Counted from the stretch's first letter, positions 39,993 to 52,164 are shown. The stretch: DNA of 64,000 nt from Cladopsammia gracilis (GCA_022457155.1 JAJGOT010000359.1:1-64000); one strand, 5' to 3'. The notes: generated from the sequence alone by a model not told the origin. Program-made: numbers and translations.

Positions 39993-40450
39993 AATGGCGT
40001 ATAGCTTTTTCGAATTTGACAACAATGAAATCACCGCAATAATTGAAGAAAAGTTAAGAAACTGTCAACGTGAAAAAAGGTACGAAGACCTATTATATCG
40101 TTATGCGATCGAGCTGGGTTGAAAGCAAAGGATACAATGTGGGTTTTAGCTAGGACGCCAGACAACTTGACGAGCAAATGGAGAAGTTCTTCGCAGGAGT
40201 GAGAAAGAGAAAGTCAAGAATGGCTCCGACTTGGAGCCAGACACTTTGCTCTGTAACTAGTGTCCTTGTCCGTCATCTAGAGTATGTGGGCAGAAGTGTT
40301 TCTAATTTTGAGGACAGAGAAACCATGAACAGTGGAAAAATGTTCAAAGTTTTATCGAAAGCTCGGTTCGTCCGCGAGCAAGTACGGCAAAATGGCACGC
40401 GATGTTTTCCGTCTATATATATATATAGACGAACTGACCGCTCAAGATGA
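39993..40450 (+). pseudogene. Crypton-like (KIAA1958/DUF3504-type) tyrosine recombinase fragment
   Basis: Two open pieces are separated by stops and a frame change. The first starts MAYSFFEFDNNEITAIIEEK and ends YAIELG. The second, from 40178, reads MEKFFAGVRKRKSRM, then LVRHLEYVGRSVSNFEDRE and FKVLSKARFVREQVRQNG. The pattern 'L-x-KFF-x-VRK ... L-x-RHL ... DRE' followed by a Lys/Arg-rich helix is that of the N-terminal part of KIAA1958-like proteins, domesticated relatives of Crypton recombinases that are abundant in cnidarian genomes. The catalytic domain is absent. Assignment is from motif memory and is moderate only. Confidence 0.5.
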
Positions 40451-41119
40451 AGGTTTGTTGCGGTATAAAGAGCTCCTTGGTGCCTTGTAAATTAGTTACC
40501 AAAGTTTCTAATTACTAGAAGTAACAATGCGCGTAAGAACTAGGCAATGCTCTACTGTTCCGCGGCATTTCGCTTTCCCCACACCCGGGTCCCCACATAA
40601 GATTGTTTAGGTTTTTTTACTGAGAATGCATCAACCTATGGACAACATGTTTCTTAAATAAAATTTACTGGAACTTTATTTTAAAGTAATGTTTCTTTTG
40701 TGCTACAAGATTTCATCCAATCGTGAAACTCCAAAACAATGGCCAAGAAATGCTTCTAATTTTACATGTTTCCCCCATAGAATTTTGGTTGCATTAAAAC
40801 TCAGAATAGTTTTCACTAAAAGGGAACCAATTAGTCAACAACACTGGTTGGTTTATTGGTTTTCAACAATGAACTTACATTAATTAATTGATCTAAATTT
40901 AAAGAAATAAAATTTAAATATCTACAAACCCGCTTATAGCATAGCTAATCTAGGCGGGTTGTACTAATTACAGTCATACTTACCAAACATAAAGTGATTT
41001 AAAAAACAGCTACTAAATAAATAAACATACACATTAATAATTAATCAAGCACAAAGGTAAAAAAGTAAAGCAAATTAAGAGGTGTAAAGTAGATAAACGG
41101 CTAAATGTAGGTTTGACAG
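40451..41119. other. spacer and 3' end of the minus-strand LINE
   Basis: Contains a short hairpin (aacccgc ... gcgggtt, about 40927-40960) downstream of the LINE stop codon, probably in its 3' UTR. No gene. Confidence 0.4.
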
Positions 41120-42397
41120 CTATAGTGTATAATAATTACTTGTGTTTAAAATCAGTATTAGAGAATGGGCATCAACATAATAGTCCTCAATTTCAAGTAC
41201 AGTTAGAAGCAACTTATGAATTTTTCTTTTAAATGCTCTTTTCGTGAGCTTACGCCAATCGGGGTGTAGACAATTCCATAATCTCGTACCAAAAGCAGGA
41301 AAAGACTTAAGTTTTATATGCAATCTGGATTTCTGTACAAAAAGATTATCTGCACACGAGAAACGCGTGTTGTAAGCATGAATGTCAGATGAATGTATGA
41401 AAAGTTCACGAATATTTTTAGGTGTAGAATGAGTAGAAACATCATGCATTATGGTTGAGACCGTTTCAAAGTAGAGCATATTAACAGGTAAGATGTTGGA
41501 AGCAACAAAAAGAAGGATGGCATGAGATCTTTTTCTGGCAAAGAAAATTAGGCGGAGTGCACGTTTTTGCAGAGTGAGAATCTTTTTTAAATCACACTGA
41601 GATGCCTGGCCCCAAACAGGGAGACCGTAGAGCGTGTAGGGAAATATCAGCGAACGGTAGATTTGAAGAAGGGTATTTAGAGGTACATGGTGCCTCAGCC
41701 TGGCAATTATGCCTACTGTTTTACTGATCTTCGAAGCGATATGATCAATATGAGGTCTCCAGGTTAAATTTTTGTCAATCAGTACTCCTAAAAATTTTAC
41801 ATAATCTTTGCATTCAAAAAGCGCGAATCCATTATTAATAATATCCGGAATTCTGATACACGGCTGATAATTGATTCTTTTTTGTGCTGGCCTAAAGATG
41901 ACAAAGTTTGATTTCTTCGCATTAATGGTTAGTTTATTATTAAGCTCATTATTAACAACGGTTTCCAGGGTTTTCAAGTCGTTGTCAGCATATAACAGGT
42001 TTGTATCATCAGCAAATAGATAAGTTAAGCTAAGTTTATTGCTACACAGATAAATGTCGTTTATATAAATCAGGAAGAGTAAAGGACCTAGAACAGACCC
42101 TTGTGGAACTCCAGTTACCGAGCTCTTCTTCGATGAAATATGGTCATTGTCAATGTGCGTTGTTTGTGTTCGATTCGGCCAAGTACGACGTAAACCACTC
42201 ATGTACAATACCTCTAATCCCATAATGGTGCAATTTATCAAGTAAAATCGTGTGATTGACCGTATCGAATGCTTTCTTAAAGTCCAGAAAAATGCCACAG
42301 GTAAACATTTTCTTGTCCATATTAGTTTGTATCATACTCACAATATCCAGAATTGCATGCTGAGTGGAAAAAGTCTCTCTAAAGCCATGCTGGGCTT
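41120..42397 (-). pseudogene. 5'-truncated LINE reverse transcriptase (CR1/L2/Jockey-like)
   Basis: The minus-strand reading begins [17 protein letters not shown], continues [20 protein letters not shown], and after a frameshift near 42185 as GVPQGSVLGPLLFLIYINDI. It then gives the catalytic FADDTNLLY, LGVLIDKNLTW and a C-terminal RLWNCL motif, ending at a TAA. These are reverse transcriptase blocks 2-7 plus the thumb of non-LTR retrotransposons. The single frameshift and the missing 5' part (endonuclease and ORF1) make it a dead copy, although the 392-codon ORF is long and the copy may be fairly young. Confidence 0.9.
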
Positions 42398-43099
42398 TAT
42401 ATAAATAAATATATGCACTACTTGGTTAAGTGATCATATCACTTGGTTAAGTGATGGTAGATTTTCACGTTTTAGCCAATGAGGTGGACGGTTTCAACAA
42501 TATCACAATTAACACCTTTCTGCATTCCTTGCCGTTAAGTTGCCTAGTTCGTACTTAAAATGAAAAGATGAAGCAGAGATGGTGAGTTGTCGCTGCATTT
42601 AAGAAAATTATTTTAAAGTAATCTTTGGTTGCGGATCGATAATCACACGTGTGAGCGTTAGAAAATGCAAACTTTCTCGAGGTATTTATCACAAATCCCC
42701 ATAGAAACCATTGTCTTACCTATACCAATTAATAATAATAATAATAACAATGATAATCATCTTTAGTGATGGCTACAAGTAGTTGTAAAAGGGTTGAGAA
42801 ACTTTCCAAAAAATGTTCATTCCGTATAAAAGCGAACGCGTAACACAAATCAAATCAATGTCATGTGCCACTGATCCCCCCACCTCCCCCTTGATGACTG
42901 TTGGTTTGAATGCTATTTTGGATCTCGTACAACATTGATTATGGGGGAGGGGGGTGGGATTCGTTGAAAACCATGTTATCGTCGAAATGTACACTACAAT
43001 ACACAATGCCTCAACTCTTTTTGCAATTGCTTGTAGCTGTATTAGAAATGGCTAAAAATATCTCTTAAAATTCGAAAAAATAAAACAAAAATGCAATAA
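42398..43099. other. spacer
   Basis: Holds a short tandem duplication 'cacttggttaagtgat' at about 42419-42455, an AAT microsatellite at 42728-42748, and two complementary C/G-rich strings near 42885 and 42945. No gene. Confidence 0.4.
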
Positions 43100-43257
43100 T
43101 CAGAAATGTAGCAATTAGAAAATAAAAAATCGCGTTTAAAAAAAATGTCAACAAATTTTGCGTTCTTAACATCATCGGATAGATTGTTCCAAAGCGCATA
43201 TCTTTGAATCCAGTGACAGGGAGCGCGTAAAACAAGCATCCTAAATCTTGCATTCAA
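43100..43257 (-). pseudogene. C-terminal tail of a LINE ORF2 (fragment)
   Basis: The minus strand reads RAPCHWIQRYALWNNLSDDV followed by KNAKFVDIFFKRDF. This is the end of CR1-like reverse transcriptase proteins (pattern 'ALWN-x-L-x3-K-x5-F-K'). Only about 50 residues are recognisable. It could be the broken 3' end of a second LINE insertion. Confidence 0.5.
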
Positions 43258-43764
43258 GCAGGCTTATAAGATAATTTGTCTTGCTATGCACTATTTGCAC
43301 TGGCCGCTATAAAGTTAAACAACACACCTTGCAACTATTTTAGTGCAATGTGTCTTTCTGCAACTGTCTTATTTAAGATGCCGAATTCTGTTACTAATTT
43401 ATATTTACTTACAGATTTTACAATGTCAGCAATTGTTTGTTTCGATTGTTGCGATCAGCCAAAATCACACAAAGATTGTTGTAAGGTGGCCACTAATGAG
43501 CCGCGTTGTTCTTGAGTGTTACCACTTGAATACAGTGTTTAAAAATATTTCAAAGGGGCGCATTTAATTTGTAGAATTTAATGAACAAATACCATTGAGC
43601 TAATCCAGTAATCCTCTTAGTCGTTTGAAAACAAGTTAAAATTCTTACAGAACAAAGGGCAATGTTGCGTTTATTAGAATAACATGTGTCTTGCTTGGTA
43701 GAAATACTTACGACCTAAAAAGTGGTTTTAATCAATTGTTTTTCGATTTTAACATGTATATTTA

Positions 43765-43914
43765 AAATATTTGGGTGTTTCTTGGTGTTGCGGAAGCCAT
43801 TGTTGGTTAGCTTTTGTGTTGTGGTGTGGGTATTGTTCAGTGTCTTTTGAATCTTTTGTTTTACGTCATTTGGTGATCACACCATCCGCAACACCAAGAA
43901 ACTACCAAATATTT
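43765..43914. mobile_element. 150-bp MITE with about 30-bp TIRs
   Basis: Ends 'aaatatttgggtgtttcttg' and (inverted) 'aaatatttggtagtttcttg' continue through 'gtgttgcgga', with two mismatches in 30 bp. No coding capacity. The target duplication could not be told apart from the AT-rich ends. Confidence 0.75.
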
Positions 43915-43917
43915 CAA

Positions 43918-46900
43918 GTTTTCAGTGTTTATGATGAGTGTAGTTGTACTTTACAACAACTGTAAGCTTCAAACAAGTAGCTTGTCAAAAACGATCGTAA
44001 AATATCAACTAATATCGGAAACCACAGTTGAGAACGTACAAGTCAAGCAATACATAAAATAGAATTTACCAACTGAATATGTTACCACGATCACGTAAAG
44101 GTCGAATCCTATGCTAGCGGGATGCTCTAGCCGTTTGAAGATTATTTTTAAAAACGACACTACTGAGGCAACAATCACAACTCTAGCGTAATGTAGTCTC
44201 TTTAGTGGAGTCGTATCACTTTTGAAAGCGTATTAAGTCTGTGTACTAATTAATTTTTAAACTACCGTGAAAGTTGATAGCCTAGAAAATCTCCGGGGAA
44301 AATCTGTTAAGTCGTAACATATGGCTTGGAACAATCTCGCTTTGCCGCAACGCAGTAGCTGATCGTTTGTCTTCCAACACGTTGTTTGACGCAACAATTT
44401 ATTGCGTCAACATCATTCTTTTGACTATGCGATCGATCCGTAAGTCCACTTAGAAAAGCGAAATTCAGCCGGTAGTCTTACGTAGAAAACGAGTTTTCTA
44501 TTTTCAAAGTTCATGTCATGGCAAATTGAATCAGTGTCTTTACTGCTGGAAAAATGTTTTCTAGTTCGTCACATTTGAATTGTTCATGTCCGATCTTCTT
44601 TGTCTAGTGATGGAATGAAGTATCTTCACCCACTCCCAGTCATTCATACAAATATTGTCACCTGTTAGTTAATTGGTGGTTCTATAGGAAACAACATCTC
44701 ACCTCAGCTTATTTTACTTCGCTGTCTGCCCAGAGCCCAGATAGTGCTACATAAACTATTAAACACAACCTCTTTGCTCGTCCATCCAGAGACTGAGGTA
44801 CGAATGACCGCTGTTGATGACGGACAATGCAGTGTATTTTACCTATAATGCGGGATTTTGTAGAAATGACCTGGTACCAGAAATAACTACTTTCGGGTTG
44901 ATCAATGAAACTTTATATTTTGAAAGTACCTCTTGCCGTATGTCTGGCGGTATGCTTTTGCTATAAATTGTTTCATGTCATCGACAGTTACAAAACACAC
45001 GCGGAGAATTCTGAACATAGCTGAAAGGTTCGGCTCAGAACCGTGTAACCCTCATACAGACAAGCTACAACAGGACAGTGAAACCGAGCTGAAACGAAAA
45101 TCGTATATTCTCAGATATTGGTCTTTTCATTTAGAGTGTTCCAAAAGTGTAATAGATTTTGACGACAGTGCGAGTTTATCTCCATTTCTAGCTTTGTACT
45201 ATTAATAGGTTCGTAGTATAAATAATATGACACTCCCCCCCCCCCCCCGCCCCTCCCCGGGGATGATACTGATTAACTTTAAAAAACCATGAAGCCTCTG
45301 TTGTAACTGAGAAGAACTATCTCGTGAAACTGATGAGACATGAAAAACAAAAACTGAAAAGCATTCGATTTTTTTTTAAGTCAGCTTAGACTGACCAGTG
45401 CAGTGCAGATCTGATAAAACTGATAAAGAGTTCCATTTGATAAATATTCCACTCCAGCCGATACTTCTCATTCGCGAGCGTGTCTCCATATCTCCAAATT
45501 TACTTCGGCTTTCCTTTTATTGAATTGGACTGTCACATCTTCATAAAACATAATTAATTACGTAATCAAACGTTGCTAGATATAATAAGGAGTTTTTCAC
45601 ACAACAAATGGATATCAACACAGTATTTCAAACATGCGAAATTTAATTGATTTTCGATCGCTATCTGTAAAAGATGGGTATTTTTAGTAAGCAGCTGTCG
45701 CTTTGAATCCAGGTTTGACACGACATCGATTAAAAGTTGGCACTCAGGGAAGGTTTTAAAACAGGTTTTGACAGAATGATAAGCAAAGTGCCTTTCCTGG
45801 CATTTCTCACTCAATAGATGTTAATTAATGGCACATATACAATGTAACAATGACCGTTCAAGCAACAAACGGCTAATAGAAACAAACAACGCTCGACAAA
45901 AATAATTCTGAAATTTAGCAGCCTTACCATGCCCATGTTCTCATTCCGAATTTTTTTCTAACAACAGTGACAATGTTTTCACAAATTGGCGTCCTACTAC
46001 ACGTTATTAGTTTGCACCATAGATAAGGTCCACAGTACATTAGTGTTTATCCACAGTTAATCACATGCACAGCCGGAATGATCGTGAAAGAACGTCATTG
46101 GATACCTCTTGGTACCCATGAGCCTCCAGACATATTGTTTCATGAGAAGAAGGAGAGGGCCCATTGCTGGCTTTTCCTTTAAACAAATTACACAGATCCC
46201 GTTATCATTTAATGTAACGTTCTCGCCACGTTGCGTCCCAAGTAATCACTGTATTCCATATTTCTAAACTATTTCGTGCATCAGATCGAGGTCAGACTTC
46301 ATTCAGCTAAATTTTCAAACTTCCAAATATGGACAAAAGACAAAATACAACGTAATCAGTACGTATGCCCGTCTTTAAAGACCTATAAAGCCAGGAAGGG
46401 CAGATACCTAAACCATAAAACCTGACAAAAAATGAATGATAAACTTACAAGCGAGATTCTTCTACCAGTGACTACATGAGGCTAGGTAATTTTGATCGGT
46501 CCCAGTTACTGGGCACTGTCGATATTCCCTTTGTGTTTACAAAATTGCGTTTTACAAATCATGCACAAGATGTAGATGAATCGTAAGTAAATTTATAACA
46601 AACAAAATGTGTATTTCATGGAAAACAAATTTGTTTTGAATATGAACGAGAGTGGCCCATGTTGAAAGCAATTTGGCAACACGTCATGCGAAAACAAAGA
46701 TTGTTAAATGGCCTTTCATGCATTTGTTTAACGTTGAACTAATGTGTTCATTTAACTGTAAAATAGTTTAGTTCAGTTAGAAATAGTACAAGCAAAGGCC
46801 GGTTTCGTCAAACTGTGAACTAGTTCATGAATCCTTTTTTCGTTTTTCACGGGAATTGGATTATTAAACTGAATTTTAAAATAGGTAGCTCGAATGTATC

Positions 46901-48695
46901 GTGTTACATAAGTTTTCTCATTCACCCACTGTTGCATTTTGTTTTTTGTTGCATTTTGTTTGTTTTGTTTCCGTTTCGTTCATTTAAAACAATGACGTTT
47001 ACTGATTATTTCAGTTTGTAATTATCTTAACTGAAAGGTAAAAGGGTTGGAAAAGACGAGTGTTGTGTACGATATCACATAGAACTTTATCCGTAAAAAT
47101 TTAAGAAACACTACAACAAGAATTCATAATTAATAAACAAATTCAACAGAATTTGTAAGCGTCTTTACAAGGTTATACTAAAGGTTTGCCAAGATTGAAG
47201 TCAGTTTTGACTTACATATATATCAAGCTTTTATTGACATAAGGAAACGAACTCGTCTGGTCGCTACTTTCTCTTTGTCAAACTGACAAACTGCTTTGAA
47301 GAGCCGTTCACATCTAAGTTCTGAAATTGAAAACATGTTCTAGCGCTTACCTTTAGCGGGTTTTGCCGTCCTTTATCCCTAAAAAATGTTTAGTGAAGCA
47401 CTTACATCCACTGACTTTTGCGGGAAAAAGTGCTTTAAATATCAATACACATTGAAATCGTTAGGGTTATATATTATTGACTTTCAGAACAACTCTCAGT
47501 TGCGAAGTACCACCTTTAGGCTGGAACATTAAAGTGCATTAATGGATTTTTGTATTCAAATGTGGAATATCTCGGTGAAAGACCGGAAGGCAGAGAACAC
47601 ATCAACACAAAAGCAAAAATATAAAACAAGCGCATTTCAAGCGCGGATCTTATTTGGCAATTCTCGTTTGATGTATGGAACTTTTAGCTTTTTTTCAATT
47701 TTAGAAAATTTTTTAAAAGTCTTTTATCTCAATATGGACTCGAAGGCCGGAGGAAAAATGAAAAATATAGCTCCATTGTAACCTCTTTTACAGATTTATC
47801 ATCCACTTTAGTACGGAGGCACATCAGGTGTAGATTGTTTTTCATCTAATGTCGGTTCTTTCTTTAACTGAAAGATAACAAGTGTAGCTTCTTCCCAGAG
47901 CAGATAGATAACGAGCACAATTGGGTGGTTACAAGTAAATATTCGCATGTTTCTCAACTTATTCATTTATAGCCCCAAGTGAGAGTTCTGCGTGAATTTA
48001 ACGAGGAAGTGGATACTTCCCTGTGAGACAAGAAGGTATTATATCATTGTTAGTTAATGAATCTGTAACTTATTTTTGCGGGTTTTTCTTTCTCTTCAGT
48101 TTTCTTGCTTTACTGTTGAAACCAGCCAATTGCATAAATTATATAACATAAAACGCCGTAACTACAGATGTTTTGAGCATTTGATTTTTTTTTTAATTTA
48201 AAAAGCAAATCAGAAATAAAAATAATTCAAGAAACATCCACCTGTCACTTTGACCTTTGCAACATAAAATCATTTACGTGATACTTAGAAGCAATAATCA
48301 GTATAATAACCTCAGTGGAGTAATATTTATATAAGCATTCAGAGTATCGAGGTATCATATATTCTCTTGGCCATTAAACTTTGAATTGGAAATGAGCGAA
48401 AATGTTTATGATTGACGGATGCTAAACAAATCGCTTTAAAGCTTCAAAGCCATAAACACAGATATTACTATTGGTTTCTGAGAGCGTGTACCTTAAAAAT
48501 GGCTAGGTAGACATATTTTTTGCCTTTTCAAGTCACAGCCATTCCGCCCAAAGCAATTTAACATTAACTGACTCTGATATACTCTGGTTTTGCTTTATAT
48601 AGGTTTTATTACATAAATGGGTTCCCGTAGTTTTGCCTAAAATCGCATAATTACGTAAGATTTCCCGGGAAATGTCCACTAAGGTGATCAGTGAC
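43918..48695. other. gene-poor region
   Basis: No recognised gene. A C-run (45234-45249, interrupted by G) is the only simple tract of note. A 90-codon ORF at 44933-45205 and a possible 17-codon terminal exon at 47973-48026 were considered and not supported. Confidence 0.4.
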
Positions 48696-49111
48696 CTTAG
48701 GCCCGGTTCAGACGCCGAACTTTTCATGAGCCGAACCTAATACCTTGAATTAAGTACGTGAAAAGTTCGGCGTCTGAATCAATTAAGAACGGCTATTTGA
48801 ATTTGGAACGGCTCAGCCGTTCTTCCCGCCTGGCTCAGCCGGGAATTTCGGCTTTGGAACGGCTTTGATTCAAACGCCGAACTTTTCATGAGCCGAACCT
48901 AATGCATAAATTATTATAACGACTGGTGCGTGTTCTGACATCTTTGCCTGAAAATCGCTGACCTTTCGATTTGTTTCTCTTCAAACTGAATTAAGTTCGG
49001 CTAATTAAGTTCGGCGTCTGAATCAACAGGCGTACTTTTGTTAATTTGGGTCGGTCCAAATTCGAATTAAGTTCGGCTCATGAAAAGTTCGGCGTCTGAA
49101 CTGGGCCTAAG
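48696..49111. mobile_element. MITE with 'cttaggccc' ends and internal inverted repeats
   Basis: The outer ends 'cttaggcccggttcagacgc' and (inverted) 'cttaggcccagttcagacgc' continue through 'cgaacttttcatgagccgaa' for about 45 bp. The same 'aagttcggcgtctgaa' words recur several times internally in both directions, so the element is multiply self-complementary. No transposase. The target duplication is unclear. Confidence 0.8.
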
Positions 49112-49650
49112 TTATCCTTTACGTTTATACCGTTTGGTTATACATGAAAGCCGGCAGTGATGTCTAATAAATACCGCGAGAATTAACTGTTATTCCATCA
49201 TCTGCCTGCAAGTACAAGGAAATTTTTTTTATCGGATTGGATAAAACAAATAGACTCAATTTGGTGCCCTGAAACGAAAAGAAAAGACGTTAACGACTTT
49301 CTTTTGTGTGGTACTTCTTTGTGCTGATTTCCTTTGGGATCTATAGACGCAAATGGTTTCTGATTCTTGAAATAGTCTACAATTTTAATGTACTGCTTGC
49401 TTCCAAAGTGTTGCCCATGACGAAGAGGTAATATACTTTTTAATATTCTTGAGATTGTTACACTTTCATTAGTATGTTAAAGTAATATAACTATGAATCA
49501 AACTTATGCTTCAAATGTCAAATTCATGGCTAAAATGAACTTTCTCAGAGTAGTATCTCAATATTAAAAACTCAAACGTTATTTGTATTTATTATGCTAC
49601 ATTGCTACATATGCGACATTGGTCGATCTATTTGAACATGAAAAGTTTAT

Positions 49651-49693
49651 CCGGTGATGGAACATAAGAAAGTTTCTTATGTTCCATCACCGG
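49651..49693. repeat. perfect 21-bp palindrome with 1-base spacer
   Basis: 'ccggtgatggaacataagaa' plus A, then G, then the exact reverse complement. It is not part of a larger element that I can see. Confidence 0.95.
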
Positions 49694-49872
49694 TAATACT
49701 GTTATTTGAATATTTAATCAAACCTTTCCTTTCAGCCCTGCGAACAAAAAGTTGACTGAGGAACCTTCAAATTAGCTATATATATGTATATATATATATA
49801 AAATGTGCCCTCCCGGTTGTTACAATAATGGCTTTATGGCAACTCCTGAACTTGGGCACAGGATGTACGGTT

Positions 49873-50203
49873 TAGACAGTTGAATTGAGAACAGAAATTT
49901 TCACAACAAAGATTATGAGTGAAAAAGTGCCTCAGCTGGGAGTTGAACCCGAGTCTCCTGATGACCGGACAGATGCCTTAACCACTAGGCCACTGAGACA
50001 ACCCGCTTACACAAACACAAACAACACATTTATGGCTTCATAGTGGAAAGGTCTTGGGAGACATTAACACAAATTCTGCAATTAGGATCGCGTCACTTTA
50101 CCCAGTCGTTCAGCGATTCACAGTCCACTCCCCAAGGAGCGAGGCACTTTCTCACTCATAATCTTTGTTGTGAAAATTTCTGTTCTCAATTTAACTGTCT
50201 ATG
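49873..50203. repeat. foldback with tRNA-like core
   Basis: Left arm 49873-49932 ('agacagttgaattgagaaca' through 'tgagtgaaaaagtgcctc') and right arm 50140-50203 are complementary at about 90%. The inner edge of the left arm runs directly into the tRNA-like segment at 49928-49999. A repeated element of this form may descend from a tRNA-type SINE. Confidence 0.8.
49928..49999 (-). tRNA. tRNA-like sequence, probably SINE or pseudogene
   Basis: On the minus strand a 7-bp acceptor stem (GTCTCAG with CTGAGGC, one G-U pair), a 4-bp D stem (GCCT/AGGC) and a T-arm with loop TTCAACT can be drawn. The A box (TGGCCTAGTGG) and B box (GGGTTCAACTCC) are near-canonical. The anticodon stem has a T-T mismatch, the base before the anticodon is C instead of U, and the T stem has a C-A mismatch. 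A functional tRNA is therefore unlikely and no anticodon is assigned. Its position in a foldback supports a tRNA-derived repeat. Confidence 0.45.
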
Positions 50204-50405
50204 TATATATTTCAGAAATCGCTGTGAATCCCCTTCCTAACGAGAATGGGTTAGTGATCCAAAGATTATGAGGCAATTAGTTGTCCATACCTCCCTTCCC
50301 ACACTTATTTGAAATATATATATATAAATCCTGTAAGATCTACAACATTGTACCAGGGAACCAATTTTATTCAGATCCAAAACTATATTTTAGTTTATAA
50401 ACAGC

Positions 50406-51860
50406 TTGAGGATGGAAACCTCATCCAGCCCGGACAACTGATACAATGATAAACCTCATCCACACCCGGACAACTGATACAATAAACCTCATCCACACCA
50501 GGACCACTGATACAATAAACCTCATCCACACCAGGACCACTGATACAATAAACCTCATCCACACTAGGACCACTGATACAATAAACCTCATCCAGACCCG
50601 GACCACTGATACAATAGACCTCATCCAGACCCAAACCACTGATACGATAAACCTCATCCACACTAGGACCACTGATACAATAAACCTCATCCACACTCGG
50701 ACCACTGATACAATAAACCTCATCCACATCCGGAACACCGATACAATAAACCTCATCCACACTCGGACCACTGATACAATAAACCTCATCCACACCCGGA
50801 CCACTGATACAATAAACCTCATCCACACCCGAACCACTGATACAATAAACCTCATCCACACCCGGACCACTGATATAATAAACCTCATCCACACCCGGAC
50901 CACTGATACAATAAACCTCATCCAGACCCGGACCACTGTCACAATAAACCTCATCCACACCCGGACCACTGATACAATAAACCTCATCCACACCCGGACC
51001 ACTGCTACAATAAACCTCATCCACACCCGGACCACTGATACAATAAACCTCATCCACACCCGGACCACTGATACAATAAACCTCATCCACACTAGGACCA
51101 CTGATACAATAAACCTCATCCAGACCCGGACCACTGATACAATAGACCTCATCCAGACCCAGACCACTGATACGATAAACCTCATCCACACTAGGACCAC
51201 TGATACAATAAACCTCATCCACACTCGGACCACTGATACAATAAACCTCATCCACATCCGGAACACCGATACAATAAACCTCATCCACACTCGGACCACT
51301 GATACAATAAACCTCATCCGCATCCGGACCACTGATACAATAAACCTCATCCACACCAGGACCACTGATACAATAAACCTCATCCACACCCGGACCACTG
51401 ACACAATAAACCTCATCTACACCCGGACCACTGATACAATAAACCTCATCCACACCCGAACCACTGATACAATAAACCTCATCCACACCCGGACCACTGA
51501 TACAATAAACCTCATCCACACTAGGACCACTGATACAATAAACCTCATCCACACTAGGACCACTGATACAATAAACCTCATCCAGACCCGGACCACTGAT
51601 ACAATAAACCTCATCCAGACCCAGACCACTGATACGATAAACCTCATCCACACTAGGACCACTGATACAATAAACCTCATCCACACTCGGACCACTGATA
51701 CAATAAACCTCATCCACACTAGGACCACTGATACAATAAACCTCATCCACACTCGGACCACTGATACAATAAACCTCATCCAGACCCGGACCACTGATAC
51801 AATAAACCTAATCCACACCCGGACCACTGATACAATAATAAACCTCATCCAACCCTGACT
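50406..51860. repeat. 33-bp minisatellite, about 44 copies, with higher-order structure
   Basis: The unit 'cctcatccacacccggacca' plus 'ctgatacaataaa' is repeated with few length changes. Because 33 is a multiple of three and the unit has no stop in several frames, it gives long ORFs on both strands: 451 and 331 codons on the minus strand and 470 on the plus strand, with 11-residue periods such as DEVYCISGPGV and INLIHTRTTDT. Variant units recur at an exact spacing of 528 bp (16 units), for example 50723 and 51251, and 50591 and 51119. A further recurrence is 462 bp (14 units) later at 51581. None of the ORFs has a credible gene context. Confidence 0.95.
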
Positions 51861-52013
51861 ACTGATTCGATAAACTTCAGTTGATTTCCAAGATGAATAA
51901 TCGCTTTCTTTAACTCCCAAGAGTGCCAAAAATCAAAATTCAAGAAAAAACACATGCATCCTTAAAAACAAGGGGACAAATATGGAGTGTTTAAATTTTA
52001 CTCGACAATATTT

Positions 52014-52164
52014 AACTATTATAGCGCGAAAGCGCGCGTGATATCGCCTAATACTTTATACTAGTACTTATACGCCTAATACCTAATAATTTTAGCCGAC
52101 TCGGCCTACGGCCTCGTCGGCTAAAATTAGGCGATATCACGCAAGCTTGAGCGCTATAATAGTT
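52014..52164. repeat. nested palindrome element
   Basis: The outer arms start 'aactattatagcgc' and end 'gcgctataatagtt', with 'gtgatatcgcctaat' and its complement further in. Between them a second perfect-looking hairpin, 'ttttagccgac...gtcggctaaaa' (52090-52126), forms the centre. Probably a small MITE; no second copy was found, but sequence right of it (52138-52260) is duplicated at 52317-52440 with divergence. Confidence 0.8.

Noticed and set aside
44933..45205. 90-codon ORF
   Set aside because: No recognisable domain or splice context. Length is not unusual for chance in this window.
50406..51860. CRISPR-like array of 33-bp repeats
   Set aside because: The repeats are directly adjacent without spacers, and the DNA is eukaryotic.
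50395..51929. Long ORFs (451, 331, 170 and 470 codons) on both strands of the 33-bp array
   Set aside because: All follow from a stop-free unit with a length divisible by three. They overlap one another on both strands and have no splice or gene context.
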